From Fibrobacterota bacterium (GTDB lineage Bacteria > Fibrobacterota > Chitinivibrionia > Chitinivibrionales > Chitinispirillaceae): DNA of 64,000 nt. The first letter of the stretch is position 1, and each line of letters starts with the position of its first letter. The notes below the pieces were generated by a model. It was not told the DNA's origin and did no database searches. It was given only the letters and a program-made list of their open reading frames with translations. The translations under genes were made by a program, and so were the position numbers. Below are positions 28,133 through 38,128 of this stretch, piece by piece. Where the stretch lies: positions 186,001 to 250,000 of the forward strand of contig JAEYNR010000006.1 in the NCBI GenBank assembly GCA_023412475.1, given 5' to 3'.

Positions 28133-30004
28133 TCAGCTTCGAGACTCCAGCTCCTGCCAGAGCTGATAGGCTTTTTCAAGTTCATCTTCAATTGACGTAA
28201 GCAGCACCTTTGTTTCCGAAACAAATCCTGCTTTTTGAAAATATGCAGGGTCTGCAAGCTTTTCGTTAAGTTCAGACTGTTCCAGCTCCAGTTGTTCAAT
28301 TTTCAATGGAAGAGATTCGAGGAGCTTTTTCTCTTTATAGCTTAGTTTTTTCGAACTCCCTTTTTCAGTTTTTTCTTCTTTTACGGTAAGCGCATTCTCT
28401 CTGGGTTTTTCTACTTTGCTTTCAAGTTCGAGTTTCTGTCTTTCCCAGTCATCATATCCGCCAACGTACTCTTTAACAGATGCATTTCCCTCAAAAACAA
28501 GTACCGAGGTAACAAGGTTATTGAGAAACTCACGGTCATGGCTGACAACAAGCACAGTTCCATTGTAACTTCCCAGCAGTTCTTCGAGCAGCTCAAGTGT
28601 TTCAATGTCCAGATCATTTGTGGGCTCATCCATGACCAGCACATTCGATGCCTGTGTGAACATACGGGCAAGCACCAGACGGTTACGTTCCCCGCCCGAG
28701 AGATACTTTACAGGTGTTTTTGCCCGCTCTGCTGTAAAAAGAAAATCCTGAAGGTATGAGATAATGTGTTGCTGTTTACCATTAACAAATACAGTATCAC
28801 CACCTGGTGCGACATTTTCCCATATCGTTTTCTCGGTATCGAGTACTGCACGGTGTTGATCAAAATACACCGGTTCGAGATTGGTTCCAAACTGTATAGA
28901 TCCTTCTGTGGGCTGGAGTTTTCCCAGAAGCAGTTTCAGCAGCGTTGTTTTTCCACATCCATTGGGCCCCATGATCCCGATTTTATCACCACGTATCACT
29001 GTTAATGTCAAAGAGTGAATGACCGGGGTTTTCCCCCACGTATAGGAAATATTCTTAGTCTCGATTACCCGGTCTCCAGAGCGCCCGGACTCCGAAATCG
29101 ACATTGAAACCGTACCGATCCGTTCTCTTCGTTTAAGCCGTTCATTACGCATACTGATAAGAGCTCTTACACGCCCCTCATTACGAGTTCGCCGGGCTTT
29201 CACCCCTTTACGGATCCACACCTCTTCCTGTGCCAGTTTCTTATCGAACCTTTCCCACTCCCGTTCTTCTGCATCCAGTACCGCCTTTTTGCGCTCAAGA
29301 AATGTCTCATAATCACAGGACCAGTCGTAAAGCGTTCCTCTGTCAATTTCAACAATTCTTGTTGCGAGCCGTTTAAGCAGTTTCCGGTCATGGGTGACAA
29401 ACAGCAGTGTTAAATTTGTATTGAGTATGAAAGATTCAATCCACTGAATCGATGTGATATCAAGATGGTTTGTCGGTTCATCAAGCAGCAGTACATCTGG
29501 TTCTCTCACCAGCGTGCGAGCAAGCATAACCCGCCTTCGCATACCTCCTGAAAGAGTTGAAAAATCCTGTGATCCATCAAGCTGCATCTGAGTGAGAAGA
29601 CGCTCTGCAGTTGTCTGGATCAGCCATCCATCAGAGATATCAAGTCCGTGCTGAAGGTTGTGAAGCTCCTCCGATTCTGAGCCCGCGTCATGAAGCAAAT
29701 TCCATCGCACAAGCATCTCACCACTTCTGCCTGCTCCGGCAATGATAATATCAGCAACTGTACCGCTGAAATCATCAGGAACATCCTGGGAAAGGTATGC
29801 AACTCGTAGTCCGGGTTCTTTAATCACTGAGCCGCAATCGGGAGTCAGTTCACCAGCAATCACCTTTAAAAGTGTCGATTTCCCGGTGCCATTGCGTCCC
29901 AGAATACAGATTCGCTGTCCTTTCTGTACATCAAGGGAGATGGAATCAAGAATGCAGGGGCCGCCAAAAGCGATGCTTATATTGCTTAAATTTATGATTG
30001 CCAT
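28133..30004 (-). CDS. ABC-F family ATPase (Uup-like)
   Basis: A 623-residue soluble tandem-ATPase protein that acts on ribosomes or on stalled or unusual nucleic-acid structures. Two ABC domains are complete: Walker A GRNGTGKST and GPNGCGKTT, signatures LSGGMRRRVMLAR and LSGGERNRLVLAR, and Walker B LLLDEPTNHLD and LVMDEPTNDLD. The linker between them is basic and helical. The C-terminal extension (about 540-623) is a Glu/Lys-rich coiled coil as in Uup, which binds DNA. No transmembrane segments are present. The MscS gene lies 20 bases upstream on the same strand, so they may be co-transcribed. Confidence 0.93.
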   Translation of the reverse strand: MAIINLSNISIAFGGPCILDSISLDVQKGQRICILGRNGTGKSTLLKVIAGELTPDCGSVIKEPGLRVAYLSQDVPDDFSGTVADIIIAGAGRSGEMLVRWNLLHDAGSESEELHNLQHGLDISDGWLIQTTAERLLTQMQLDGSQDFSTLSGGMRRRVMLARTLVREPDVLLLDEPTNHLDITSIQWIESFILNTNLTLLFVTHDRKLLKRLATRIVEIDRGTLYDWSCDYETFLERKKAVLDAEEREWERFDKKLAQEEVWIRKGVKARRTRNEGRVRALISMRNERLKRRERIGTVSMSISESGRSGDRVIETKNISYTWGKTPVIHSLTLTVIRGDKIGIMGPNGCGKTTLLKLLLGKLQPTEGSIQFGTNLEPVYFDQHRAVLDTEKTIWENVAPGGDTVFVNGKQQHIISYLQDFLFTAERAKTPVKYLSGGERNRLVLARMFTQASNVLVMDEPTNDLDIETLELLEELLGSYNGTVLVVSHDREFLNNLVTSVLVFEGNASVKEYVGGYDDWERQKLELESKVEKPRENALTVKEEKTEKGSSKKLSYKEKKLLESLPLKIEQLELEQSELNEKLADPAYFQKAGFVSETKVLLTSIEDELEKAYQLWQELESRS

Positions 30005-30024
30005 AGGCTGATAAATTACTTTTT

Positions 30025-31263
30025 TTATTTCTGTTGATGAGTTAACACTTCGGTAGCTCTTATTATATCCGAGCCACTCAATGCCTGATATGCTCTGAGA
30101 TTGAATTCGGGGAGAATAGCCAGCAGGTGATCAAAAATATCCGACTGAATATCTTCATATACCGCCCATTTTGTAATATTGGTGAACACGTAAATTTCTA
30201 TCGGTAAGCCATTGTCACCAGGAGCGAGCTGTCTGATAAGAAAAGTTAATTTCTGATGAATTTTAGGACTGTTTTTCAAATATGCTGTACAATATGCCCT
30301 AAATGTACCAACGTTTGTTAATTTCCTCCCGTTTCCGGAGAATTGCAGCTCATTGGGATCGTATTGTGTTGTATTACTATCAGTGATATCCCTGAGCTTT
30401 TCATCCAGGTATGAGCGGATCAATTTAATTTTTTTGAGCCTCTGGATATCCTCAGGACTCAAAAAACTGATTGTGTTTAAATCAATGTTAATAGAGCGTT
30501 TTATTCTACGACCACCACTATCACTCATTCCCCGCCAATTTTTAAAAGACGAGGAAACAAGATCGTATGCGGGAATCGATGTAATCGTCTTGTCCCAGTT
30601 CTGTATTCTCACTGTGGTTAAAGAGATATCAATCACATCACCGTCAGCACCATGTTTGGGCATTTCTATCCAGTCCCCTTTTCTGACAAGATCCATGGAG
30701 AAAAGCTGAACTCCGGCGACAAACCCAAGTATCGAATCCTTGAAAACCAGCAGAAGAATCGCTGTAAACGCACCCAGACCCGACAAATAATAAACCGGAC
30801 TTTTTCCAGCTAACTGGCTTATTACAAGTATGATTACCGAGAGGAAACCAACTATTTTCAACGCCTGAAGAATACCGCGAATGCTGACCTTTTTTGACAA
30901 GGCTCTAAATTCAAACAGATCCTGTACAGTATCAAGCAGTGCTAAATATATCAAAAAACCGGTAAATGTATAGTAAAGCACGATCATTTTTTGCAATGCA
31001 TCATACAGACCACTTTCTCTGTCATGCAGGACAAACGGCAGTCCGACACTTAATACAGTAGCAGGCAATAGATGAAATGCTCTTCGAATCACCTGTCTTT
31101 TCAGTAGTATATCATCCCAGACAAATTTCGTCTTCTTAATCATTCTGACAAACAGCGGGATAAAAAGCCTGATAGCGACCTGATGAACAACCAGTGCAAC
31201 TGCAACAAGAATAAGCAGATTTAATATCTCTTTAGAGATTGAAAAGTTGCCTAATGAAATCAT
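30025..31263 (-). CDS. MscS-type mechanosensitive channel, YbdG-like
   Basis: A 412-residue inner-membrane protein with about five hydrophobic segments in residues 10-190. The pore/beta-domain region of the MscS family follows: LGAFTAILLLVFKDSILGFVAG near residue 165, then DLVRKGDWIEMP. The segment FKNWRGMSDSGGRRIKRSI is characteristic of the YbdG/YnaI-like long branch. Such channels relieve turgor after osmotic downshock. It is transcribed ahead of the ABC-F gene. Confidence 0.93.
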   Translation of the reverse strand: MISLGNFSISKEILNLLILVAVALVVHQVAIRLFIPLFVRMIKKTKFVWDDILLKRQVIRRAFHLLPATVLSVGLPFVLHDRESGLYDALQKMIVLYYTFTGFLIYLALLDTVQDLFEFRALSKKVSIRGILQALKIVGFLSVIILVISQLAGKSPVYYLSGLGAFTAILLLVFKDSILGFVAGVQLFSMDLVRKGDWIEMPKHGADGDVIDISLTTVRIQNWDKTITSIPAYDLVSSSFKNWRGMSDSGGRRIKRSINIDLNTISFLSPEDIQRLKKIKLIRSYLDEKLRDITDSNTTQYDPNELQFSGNGRKLTNVGTFRAYCTAYLKNSPKIHQKLTFLIRQLAPGDNGLPIEIYVFTNITKWAVYEDIQSDIFDHLLAILPEFNLRAYQALSGSDIIRATEVLTHQQK

Positions 31264-31633
31264 GGGTGTACCTCAAAAACTTTAGTGATATGGAAATAAG
31301 AAGTGTCCGGTTAATTTAAACTTAAAATCAAGATCGCCAGGACCTGTTTATTAATTTTTGCAGCAATAAAAACACAGCAGGCAACCATGAACTTGAAAAA
31401 TATAATATTAATCAGTTAAGAAGTCTGCTTATTCAAAAGAATTTCATATCTATTATAAACAGCTATTATGGAGTTTAATATTATCAACTGGTATTCCGTA
31501 TTAGCTGCTGAGGTATTCTGCCGAAGGTGTTCACAGCAGCCAAACCGCAGAGTGAAAGCGCACAGTTACACATGCATAACAGCAGCTGTTTACCGATAAC
31601 CACGCCGCACGCAGTACACCTGACATGCACATT
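31264..31633. other. Intergenic region without a recognised gene
   Basis: A 370-base spacer upstream of the MscS gene and downstream of the DUF3829 gene, both on the minus strand. Nothing beyond AT-rich sequence was recognised. Confidence 0.5.
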
Positions 31634-32725
31634 TCACGAATGTATTTCGAAAAAATTATCTACGACTTTATGCCATTCTTTTATAAGATCATCGTGATTC
31701 TTGTAAGAAGCTTTATTGATCTGGTTTATCTTTTTTACTGCATCATTATAAGCTTTAACTTCCCTGTTATATTCATTAACATCTTTTTGGGTTCGCTTTT
31801 CTGGTTTAATGGCTTCAAGTTTTCTGGTACTGTTTTGAAACGCTTCGACCAGAAGATAAAAATCGATATTTTCAGGTAGTCGCCCAACGCTTTCCTTCTT
31901 GTAAAAACTGAGCACCTTGCGCACAATTCCGATAAGGTCTTCATCATTTTTATACCCTTTGAATGGCTTGAGGTTTTCAATCCCTTCGTCGACAAATTTC
32001 TGCAATGTGGCTGTGTGCTGTTGCATAGCTGCAAGGTCTTTTTCGGCCAGCGCCTGTGTCGCATATGAATATTGTTTATTGGACTTGTAAAAGATTTTAT
32101 AGATCGGATTGTAATATTTGACAGCACTACTGGCCCTGCTCATTTTATGGTCTATTTTATCCATTGTGGTGTCAATCTTGATATTGTATGTTTTGTAAAA
32201 TGTACTGTCTGCCTGTACCAGCACCATCCTGCATGTGTCCAGTTTATCAAAAGCCAGGTCCAGCGCAAGCTGATGAGCCTCATCTTGATCAAATGTCTGT
32301 GCTTCGATATCCTCCATATCCAGAATTTTGTCAAAATCTTTTTTTAGAACAACGTAAAGAAGATCCAGATAGCGGACAAGCTCTGTTTTAAGAGTTGAAT
32401 CATTAAGGAACAGAGGACTGGTTTGTACATGAGCCTGATTTTTCTTTATGATTTTCAATAATTCCTGACGTTTTTTTTCGACACTACGGATCCTGCGGGA
32501 CCTTGTAATTGCTTTCGTATAATTATAATTGGCGACTTTAAACTCTGGCAGCAGTAAAGTAATACTTTTATAATACTTGATCGCTTCAGATGTTATCTGC
32601 GGACTGACAGCACTAAGAGAACTATTGCCATTCCCTGAGCTGTCTGCATGCAGAAGTTGCGACACAGAGAATATCAGAATTGCTATTAAAATCAGTAACT
32701 TGGGGCCATTATTATTTTTTATCAT
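31634..32725 (-). CDS. DUF3829 (YiiG-like) exported protein
   Basis: A 363-residue protein with an N-terminal signal peptide (LLILIAILIFSVSQLLHA). The rest is almost entirely helical and Lys/Asp/Tyr-rich, matching DUF3829 proteins of unknown function, with a conserved DKLDTC-type middle and VKAYNDAVKKINQ near the end. ATG 32725 is preferred because it opens the signal peptide directly; it overlaps the 3' end of the S41 gene by 14 bases, which suggests coupling. The location is probably the periplasm. Confidence 0.75.
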   Translation of the reverse strand: MIKNNNGPKLLILIAILIFSVSQLLHADSSGNGNSSLSAVSPQITSEAIKYYKSITLLLPEFKVANYNYTKAITRSRRIRSVEKKRQELLKIIKKNQAHVQTSPLFLNDSTLKTELVRYLDLLYVVLKKDFDKILDMEDIEAQTFDQDEAHQLALDLAFDKLDTCRMVLVQADSTFYKTYNIKIDTTMDKIDHKMSRASSAVKYYNPIYKIFYKSNKQYSYATQALAEKDLAAMQQHTATLQKFVDEGIENLKPFKGYKNDEDLIGIVRKVLSFYKKESVGRLPENIDFYLLVEAFQNSTRKLEAIKPEKRTQKDVNEYNREVKAYNDAVKKINQINKASYKNHDDLIKEWHKVVDNFFEIHS

Positions 32726-34375
32726 TTTCGGGAACCTTTCCGGATATAGAGAGCAGGTCATTGAGTATCATATATGCTTCAGCAATATAAATGTTATTCT
32801 GAATATCGTTGCTTGTTTTTATAACCTCATCAATATCTTCTTTTGAAAGCTTTTTTGAATCTTTTTCATATTGAGGCGGATTTGCGGAATAAATTGTTTT
32901 TTTAAGTGAAACAGCATCTTTTATCTCTTTAAAACATTCCATAAACTTTACATATTCTTCTACCTTCAGAGGTATTGGGTAGCGCGAATTAAAATTGGGA
33001 AGCATTAGTTGCTTTTTCTGTACATATTGAAACTGTGATGATATTTTGATTCGTTCTGATGAACTGTTTTTCAACTTCTCTATTGGTAATGGATCAGAGG
33101 GAAAGTAATATATCTTCTTTTTAATTGTGTCCAGCCGCAGGGCCGTTTTTTCGGTAGACTCTCCAAAAAGTGTCTTTTGTAAAATATCAGGCAGTGCGAT
33201 TTCCGGAATGACCCCTCTGCACTGACTGCTCCATCCTTTCACCCCGTAGATCGCACCAGTGGTTACCGATAGAAATGCAGGTGGATTCCCTTTATACATA
33301 GATAAAGAGTCAAATTTACCGGCATCACAGGGAAGAACCGTTTGCATCACTCCTTTACCATAAGTAATAGCTCCCGCGATAATTGCTCTGTTATGATCCT
33401 GAAGAGTTGCAGCAAGAAGTTCTGATGCAGATGCTGATGCCGAATTTACAAGGACCACCATTGGACCATCATATACCGTTCCGCGCGCATCATCCTTATG
33501 CACTACCGGTTTTCTACCTCGTTCATGAGTAATACTTAAGGCGCCATAATCAATAAACAACCCTGCAATCCGAAGCGCTTCGGCAATAAGACCTCCACCA
33601 TTCCCTCTCAAATCAAGTATTAATCCATTTATTGAATCTTTTTTCAGTTTAAGCAGCTCTTTTGATAAATCGCTTGCACACCCCTGTGAAAAATAGCTTC
33701 CATAATAGAACTCAGTGTAAAATGAGGGCAGGTAGATGTAACCGATTTTCCGTTTCCCTTCAAGAACATAACTACGGATGATATTTTCTTTGACATCAAC
33801 AAGTGCTTTTTTCAGTGGTATATCTACGATCGACCCGGTTTTCTTACGAATTTTAAACACAGCCTGTTTGTGATCGATCCCGGATAAAAATTCTTCAACT
33901 TCATAAAGTGAGTTGCACCTGAGTTCCATCAATGCGCCATCACTCTTTTTCATCGAAAGTATAATATCACCTTCGTTTATCTGATTACTGTTCCAGGCTG
34001 GACTACCGGGTATTATCTCTTTTATTTCGATCTCTCCCAAAAAATTCTGATCAACCACAAACCCAAACATACCCGAAGTTTTTGAGAGCTCATCCCGACG
34101 ATGCATTCTTTGTTGTATAGAGTGAAATTCTGTGTGTGGATCAAAGGAGTTAGAAATAGCTGTTAGATATTTTTCATTCAAAAGCAATAACATACTTTGA
34201 GAGGAATTGATAGTTTTAGCGATCTTGCATTTTTCCCAAGATATCGCATCCTTTAACAGTTCAGCTGCAAAAGTGACAATCGTCCGACTTAGTTATTATA
34301 CTTTTTGAGTCAATAGTGTGCCCTACTGTGCTTATAACCACTCCCCCATTTATTGCTACCACATCAATCAGTGAA
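32712..34375 (-). pseudogene. S41 (C-terminal-processing) peptidase, damaged 5' end
   Basis: The open frame 32712-34292 encodes the family core: a segment like YLTAISNSFDPHTEF, a PDZ domain (about residues 45-135 of the open part), and the catalytic domain with DLRGNGGG, the nucleophile region NSASASASEL and the lysine region AITYGKGVMQT. No start codon precedes the conserved part except an internal ATG at 34193. Upstream, protein-like sequence continues in another frame (VVAINGGVVISTVGHTIDSK, about 34280-34375), so a one-base indel near 34275 has broken the gene, and a signal peptide is not found. Catalytic residues are intact. Translation from ATG 34193 would give a cytoplasmic, shortened protease, so residual function is uncertain. 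Confidence 0.7.
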
Positions 34376-34589
34376 AATCAGACTGATCAGGTATTAATAA
34401 AATTGTCGTACGCATTAAATTTGAGTTTTTTAAAGGCTACTTTATTTCCATTGTTAAAAATGGTCGAATGCATACAAATAAACTTAAATTCAGGACTCCT
34501 GATCTCAAGCGAAAACACGTCTGAATTAGTTGGTCATTTTTTGGGCACGAATCTGGTCATTCCTGGTAAGATCGGGCAGGCGACACCAT

Positions 34590-34765
34590 AATAAACATAA
34601 GTTTATAGGAAATGATGCCGTTATTGGGCGAATTCTCAAACATTTCCGACAAGTGGAAGGCGGCTCATTGAACGACCACCACCCATCCCAAGTTCTACCT
34701 CACTTGCGACAACTGCAGAAAAACCAACACTGGATTACAGTTTCTTCGAGCATACTAACACAAAT
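34590..34765 (+). mobile_element. Relic of an IS91-like transposase C-terminus (copy C)
   Basis: Translation in shifting frames gives DAVIGRILKHF, then RPPPIPSSTSLATT, then KPTLDYSFFEHT. This is the tail pattern of IS91-type transposases (IERILKHCGKW...RPPP...LDYSFF). The DNA matches the relics at 43615, 44498 and 52095. The 5' remainder of the element is absent or unrecognisable. Confidence 0.65.
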
Positions 34766-34897
34766 AACACACCGTACATAAACTAACCAGAATAAGATTA
34801 TAGGTTTATTATTTATTTAATAGAAAAACTGATTAAAACATTATAAGATACTACTTATTTGAAGATAATCAACATTCCTGATTATTATGGAGGATGC

Positions 34898-36859
34898 ATG
34901 GAATTATTTACAAAAATGAAGATAAGCACTAAATTAACTGGTGGAATAATCAGTTTTCTTCTATTTGTTACATTAGGAATTGGCTTAATATCATACACTC
35001 TGGCTTACAAAGCACTTAAAATACAGCAGCAGGAAACCATTGTTCAGGCAGCTCAGTATGGTTCAAGGATTATTCAGGAAAAATTGAATACATATATTCT
35101 TACAATGGAAGGAGTTGCAAACAGAAATGTGATTCGTTCCATGAACTGGGAAGAACAAAAAGTCGCATTGAAAGATGAAACAAGGAAACTAGGTTTAATG
35201 GCTATGGCAATTCTGGATAGAGATGGGAATGCAAAATATCCAGACGGAACGACTGCGCAACTGGGTGAAAGGGATTATTTCAAAGATGCACTAAATGGTA
35301 AGTCTGTTATTTCTGATGTACTTATATCCAAAGTCACAAATTCAGCGGTCATGATGGTTGCTGTGCCAATTAAAGGAGATCAAAATAATATAACAGGTGT
35401 TTTAATTGGAAGATTGAATGCCACCTGGCTGAGTAATGAAACAAACCAGATCGAATTTGGTGAAGGCGGGTATTGTTATGTAGTTGATAATAAAGGAACT
35501 ATGATTGCACATGCAAAAGATGAATTCGTGATTAATCAGCGTAATTTTATAGATGAATCAAAAACAAATCCAGAGCTTAAGGAAGCTGCTACGATGCTTA
35601 AAAGAATGATCAGTGGTGAAACCGGATATACGGAATACAAGTTCATTGATAAAGATAACTTTTTCGGTTTTACACCAATAAAAGGATCTTCCTGGGCTAT
35701 TGCGGTGGGAGCCTATAAAAAAATAGCCTTTAAACACATCTTTACTATGCGTAATATGCTTGTGCTTTTTTCTTTGATTCTGGTCAGTATCGGAATAATT
35801 TTCGCACTTCTGATGTCTAAAAGTATCGTTTCTCCAATAAAGAAAACAACTCTGATGCTTAAGGATATATCTGAAGGGGAAGGCGACCTGACTAAACGGC
35901 TGGAAGTTAAAACTTCAGACGAAATCGGAGAGATGGCTCAATATTTTAATGAATTCATTAAAAAAATACAGGTAACAGTCTCCAGTATTACCAAAAATGC
36001 AGAAACAGTTGCTTCTGCTGCAAACCAACTCTCTTCTATATCAACAGAAATCGATAATAATGCCAAAGGACTTGCTAAACTGGCTACATCATCGTCTTCT
36101 GTAACAGAACTGGCTACTTCAAATGTTAACAACATATCCGCAGCCGCAGATCAAATGTCAACATCATCCGATTCTATAGCAACTGCAATCGAAGAGGTAA
36201 GTGCTTCATTAAATGAAGTCGCCAGAAATTGCCAAAAAGAACTTAAGATCGCATCTGATGCTAATAAGCACGCTCAAAATGGTAAAGAGGTGATGGCAAC
36301 ACTCAGTGCCGCAGCTAAATCTATTAGTAATGTAGTAGAGGCCATTAATGGTATTGCCGAGCAGACCAATCTTCTTGCCCTTAACGCAACTATCGAAGCC
36401 GCATCGGCAGGTGAGGCTGGTAAGGGGTTTGCAGTTGTAGCAAACGAGGTGAAAGAACTTGCCAAACAGACTACTCAGGCTACACGAGATATAGTTCAGC
36501 AGGTTAATGACATGCAGAATAACACCACTTCTGCTGTTAGAGCCATAGATGAAGTTACAAAGGTCATTGAGGAAGTAAATACAATATCAGGAATTATTGT
36601 AAGTGCAGTTGAAGAACAGAGTTCAATAATTAACGAAATCTCTAAAAATGTAGGCGGGTTAAATGCAGGTGTCAGAGAGGTAGCCATAAATGTTTCAGAA
36701 TCAGCTAAGAATTTAGCTGAAGTTACTCAATCCATAGGCAGCGTTAGCAGTGAAGTCTCAGATGCTACTGATGGAATTGAACAGATAAAAAACAGCTCAG
36801 AAGAGCTGGCGAAGCTCTCGGAAAACCTTAAAATTCTGTTATCTCAGTTCAAGGTATAA
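34898..36859 (+). CDS. Methyl-accepting chemotaxis protein with Cache sensor
   Basis: A 653-residue chemoreceptor. GGAGG 3 bases upstream fixes ATG 34898; an upstream TTG at 34859 is unlikely. TM1 is at about residues 13-36. A double-Cache periplasmic sensor (about 40-275) contains the blocks RDYFKDALNGKSVISDV and NFFGFTPIKGSSWAIAVG. TM2 (about 283-306) is followed by a HAMP domain (GDLTKRLEVKTSDEIGEMA). The signalling hairpin tip is EQTNLLALNATIEAASAGEAGKGF. It has the ordinary cytoplasmic bundle and no C-terminal CheR-tethering pentapeptide. It should sense a small molecule and control CheA. No che genes are nearby. Confidence 0.95.
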   Translation: MELFTKMKISTKLTGGIISFLLFVTLGIGLISYTLAYKALKIQQQETIVQAAQYGSRIIQEKLNTYILTMEGVANRNVIRSMNWEEQKVALKDETRKLGLMAMAILDRDGNAKYPDGTTAQLGERDYFKDALNGKSVISDVLISKVTNSAVMMVAVPIKGDQNNITGVLIGRLNATWLSNETNQIEFGEGGYCYVVDNKGTMIAHAKDEFVINQRNFIDESKTNPELKEAATMLKRMISGETGYTEYKFIDKDNFFGFTPIKGSSWAIAVGAYKKIAFKHIFTMRNMLVLFSLILVSIGIIFALLMSKSIVSPIKKTTLMLKDISEGEGDLTKRLEVKTSDEIGEMAQYFNEFIKKIQVTVSSITKNAETVASAANQLSSISTEIDNNAKGLAKLATSSSSVTELATSNVNNISAAADQMSTSSDSIATAIEEVSASLNEVARNCQKELKIASDANKHAQNGKEVMATLSAAAKSISNVVEAINGIAEQTNLLALNATIEAASAGEAGKGFAVVANEVKELAKQTTQATRDIVQQVNDMQNNTTSAVRAIDEVTKVIEEVNTISGIIVSAVEEQSSIINEISKNVGGLNAGVREVAINVSESAKNLAEVTQSIGSVSSEVSDATDGIEQIKNSSEELAKLSENLKILLSQFKV

Positions 36860-37454
36860 TTAACAGTCACTAATAATTACTCCGACAATTAAATGTTTTC
36901 CATTTAAAGAACAATTGTAACTACTCAGGTATATGAGTAGCAAAAAATACTATAATAATTTCAAATCGGTAAAAATAGGTACTCTATAATATCAAACTCT
37001 AGTGACTTTAAACATCAGTGGTGTCCGATTAAAAATTACTATAGGTTAACCGTAAAATAAAAAGCCTCTTGTATAGATACACTTAATATTTTTTATAGAG
37101 ATTGTAATACAGTACTTTGGAAAAGACTTCGAAATTTTTATTTGGCTATCTTCTTGTGTAAAGAGCAATTTATACCTTAAGAATTAAAAAAGGCACTTTC
37201 TCCAAAAACACAAAGCGTTTTAAACCAGCGCACTTTGGGTGCTCTGTTCGACCTTTGCAGTAGTCTGCTGCGGGAGGTGTTGGAGGCAGGCAAAAGGTAA
37301 CGCCTCGCGTTTAAAAAGCATTTTATTATTACAGCAATCTTTTGTTAAATTAGACAGACACTACTGAATACTGCATTTTTGTCTATGTTGATGATTGTTG
37401 TTAAAAAGAGTATAATATCTTCATGCACTTTTTGTTTTTAAGAAAGGAATTGCA
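36860..37454. other. Intergenic region without a recognised gene
   Basis: A 595-base AT-rich spacer after the chemoreceptor. No ORF with protein-like composition, no hairpin with a T-run and no repeat shared with other parts of the window were recognised. Confidence 0.5.
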
Positions 37455-37751
37455 ATGAAAAGATGGTATGATAGTCACAGAATAGGCAAATATTTGGACA
37501 GTTTTAAAACGATGCAAAAAAAAGATCGTGACCCAATTATAACACATATACTTGAAATAATTAAAAATGATGATAGTGAGCTTATCGATAAAAATGTCTG
37601 GAAATTCCCATTAGATGAAACCAGAAGACGCTGGTATGATAATGACCCTGTTTTATGGATGGTTTTTCATGGACTTCAGATTGCAGAAAAAAATCTGGTT
37701 GATAAGGTTGCTGATTATCTGGAACAAAAACTGAATATCACTAAATTATAA
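37455..37751 (+). CDS. Small hypothetical protein
   Basis: A 98-residue soluble protein with no signal peptide or membrane segment. It is not recognised as a named family. An AAAGGA Shine-Dalgarno 6 bases upstream and a normal, helix-rich, Trp/Asp-containing composition (WYDNDPVLWMVFHGLQIAE) support a real gene. It begins MKRWYDSHRIGKYLDSFK and ends in an amphipathic helix. It is flanked on both sides by spacers of several hundred bases, so context gives no clue. Confidence 0.7.
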   Translation: MKRWYDSHRIGKYLDSFKTMQKKDRDPIITHILEIIKNDDSELIDKNVWKFPLDETRRRWYDNDPVLWMVFHGLQIAEKNLVDKVADYLEQKLNITKL

Positions 37752-37859
37752 TTAAAAGAAAACACTAACATCCAATAAGAAATAAATGAGACCTCGGAAT
37801 AAATCGTAATAGCAAATCAAATTACTTTCACCGAGAGGCGGTAATTCCTGTTTTTGTCG

Positions 37860-37912
37860 CGACTGAGAAATTTGAATTTGGGAATTTGTTCTATTTGGAT
37901 ATTATTAGACTA
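37860..37912. repeat. Half copy of the AT-rich intergenic repeat
   Basis: GAGAAATTTGAATTTGGG, AATTTGTTCTATTTGGATATT and related words match one arm of the repeats at 10431 and 18371. It lies in the 377-base spacer before the GH26 gene, in which nothing else was recognised. Confidence 0.4.
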
Positions 37913-38128
37913 AAAGTTCATTGTTTTTTCCGATTAAATAATTGAGTAATAATTAATTGCCCGAATAAATGTTTGTGTTTTATTTATCTATTTGCATCCG
38001 CTGTGACACTACAGTTTTTATTTATTCCATAGTTCTCTTCAAAAAATCTCTTTATCTGGATAAACTTAAACTTTTTAATTAAATTAGGTTTATCAGGCTA
38101 ACCGGAACTGCTAAAGGAGAGATCAATA

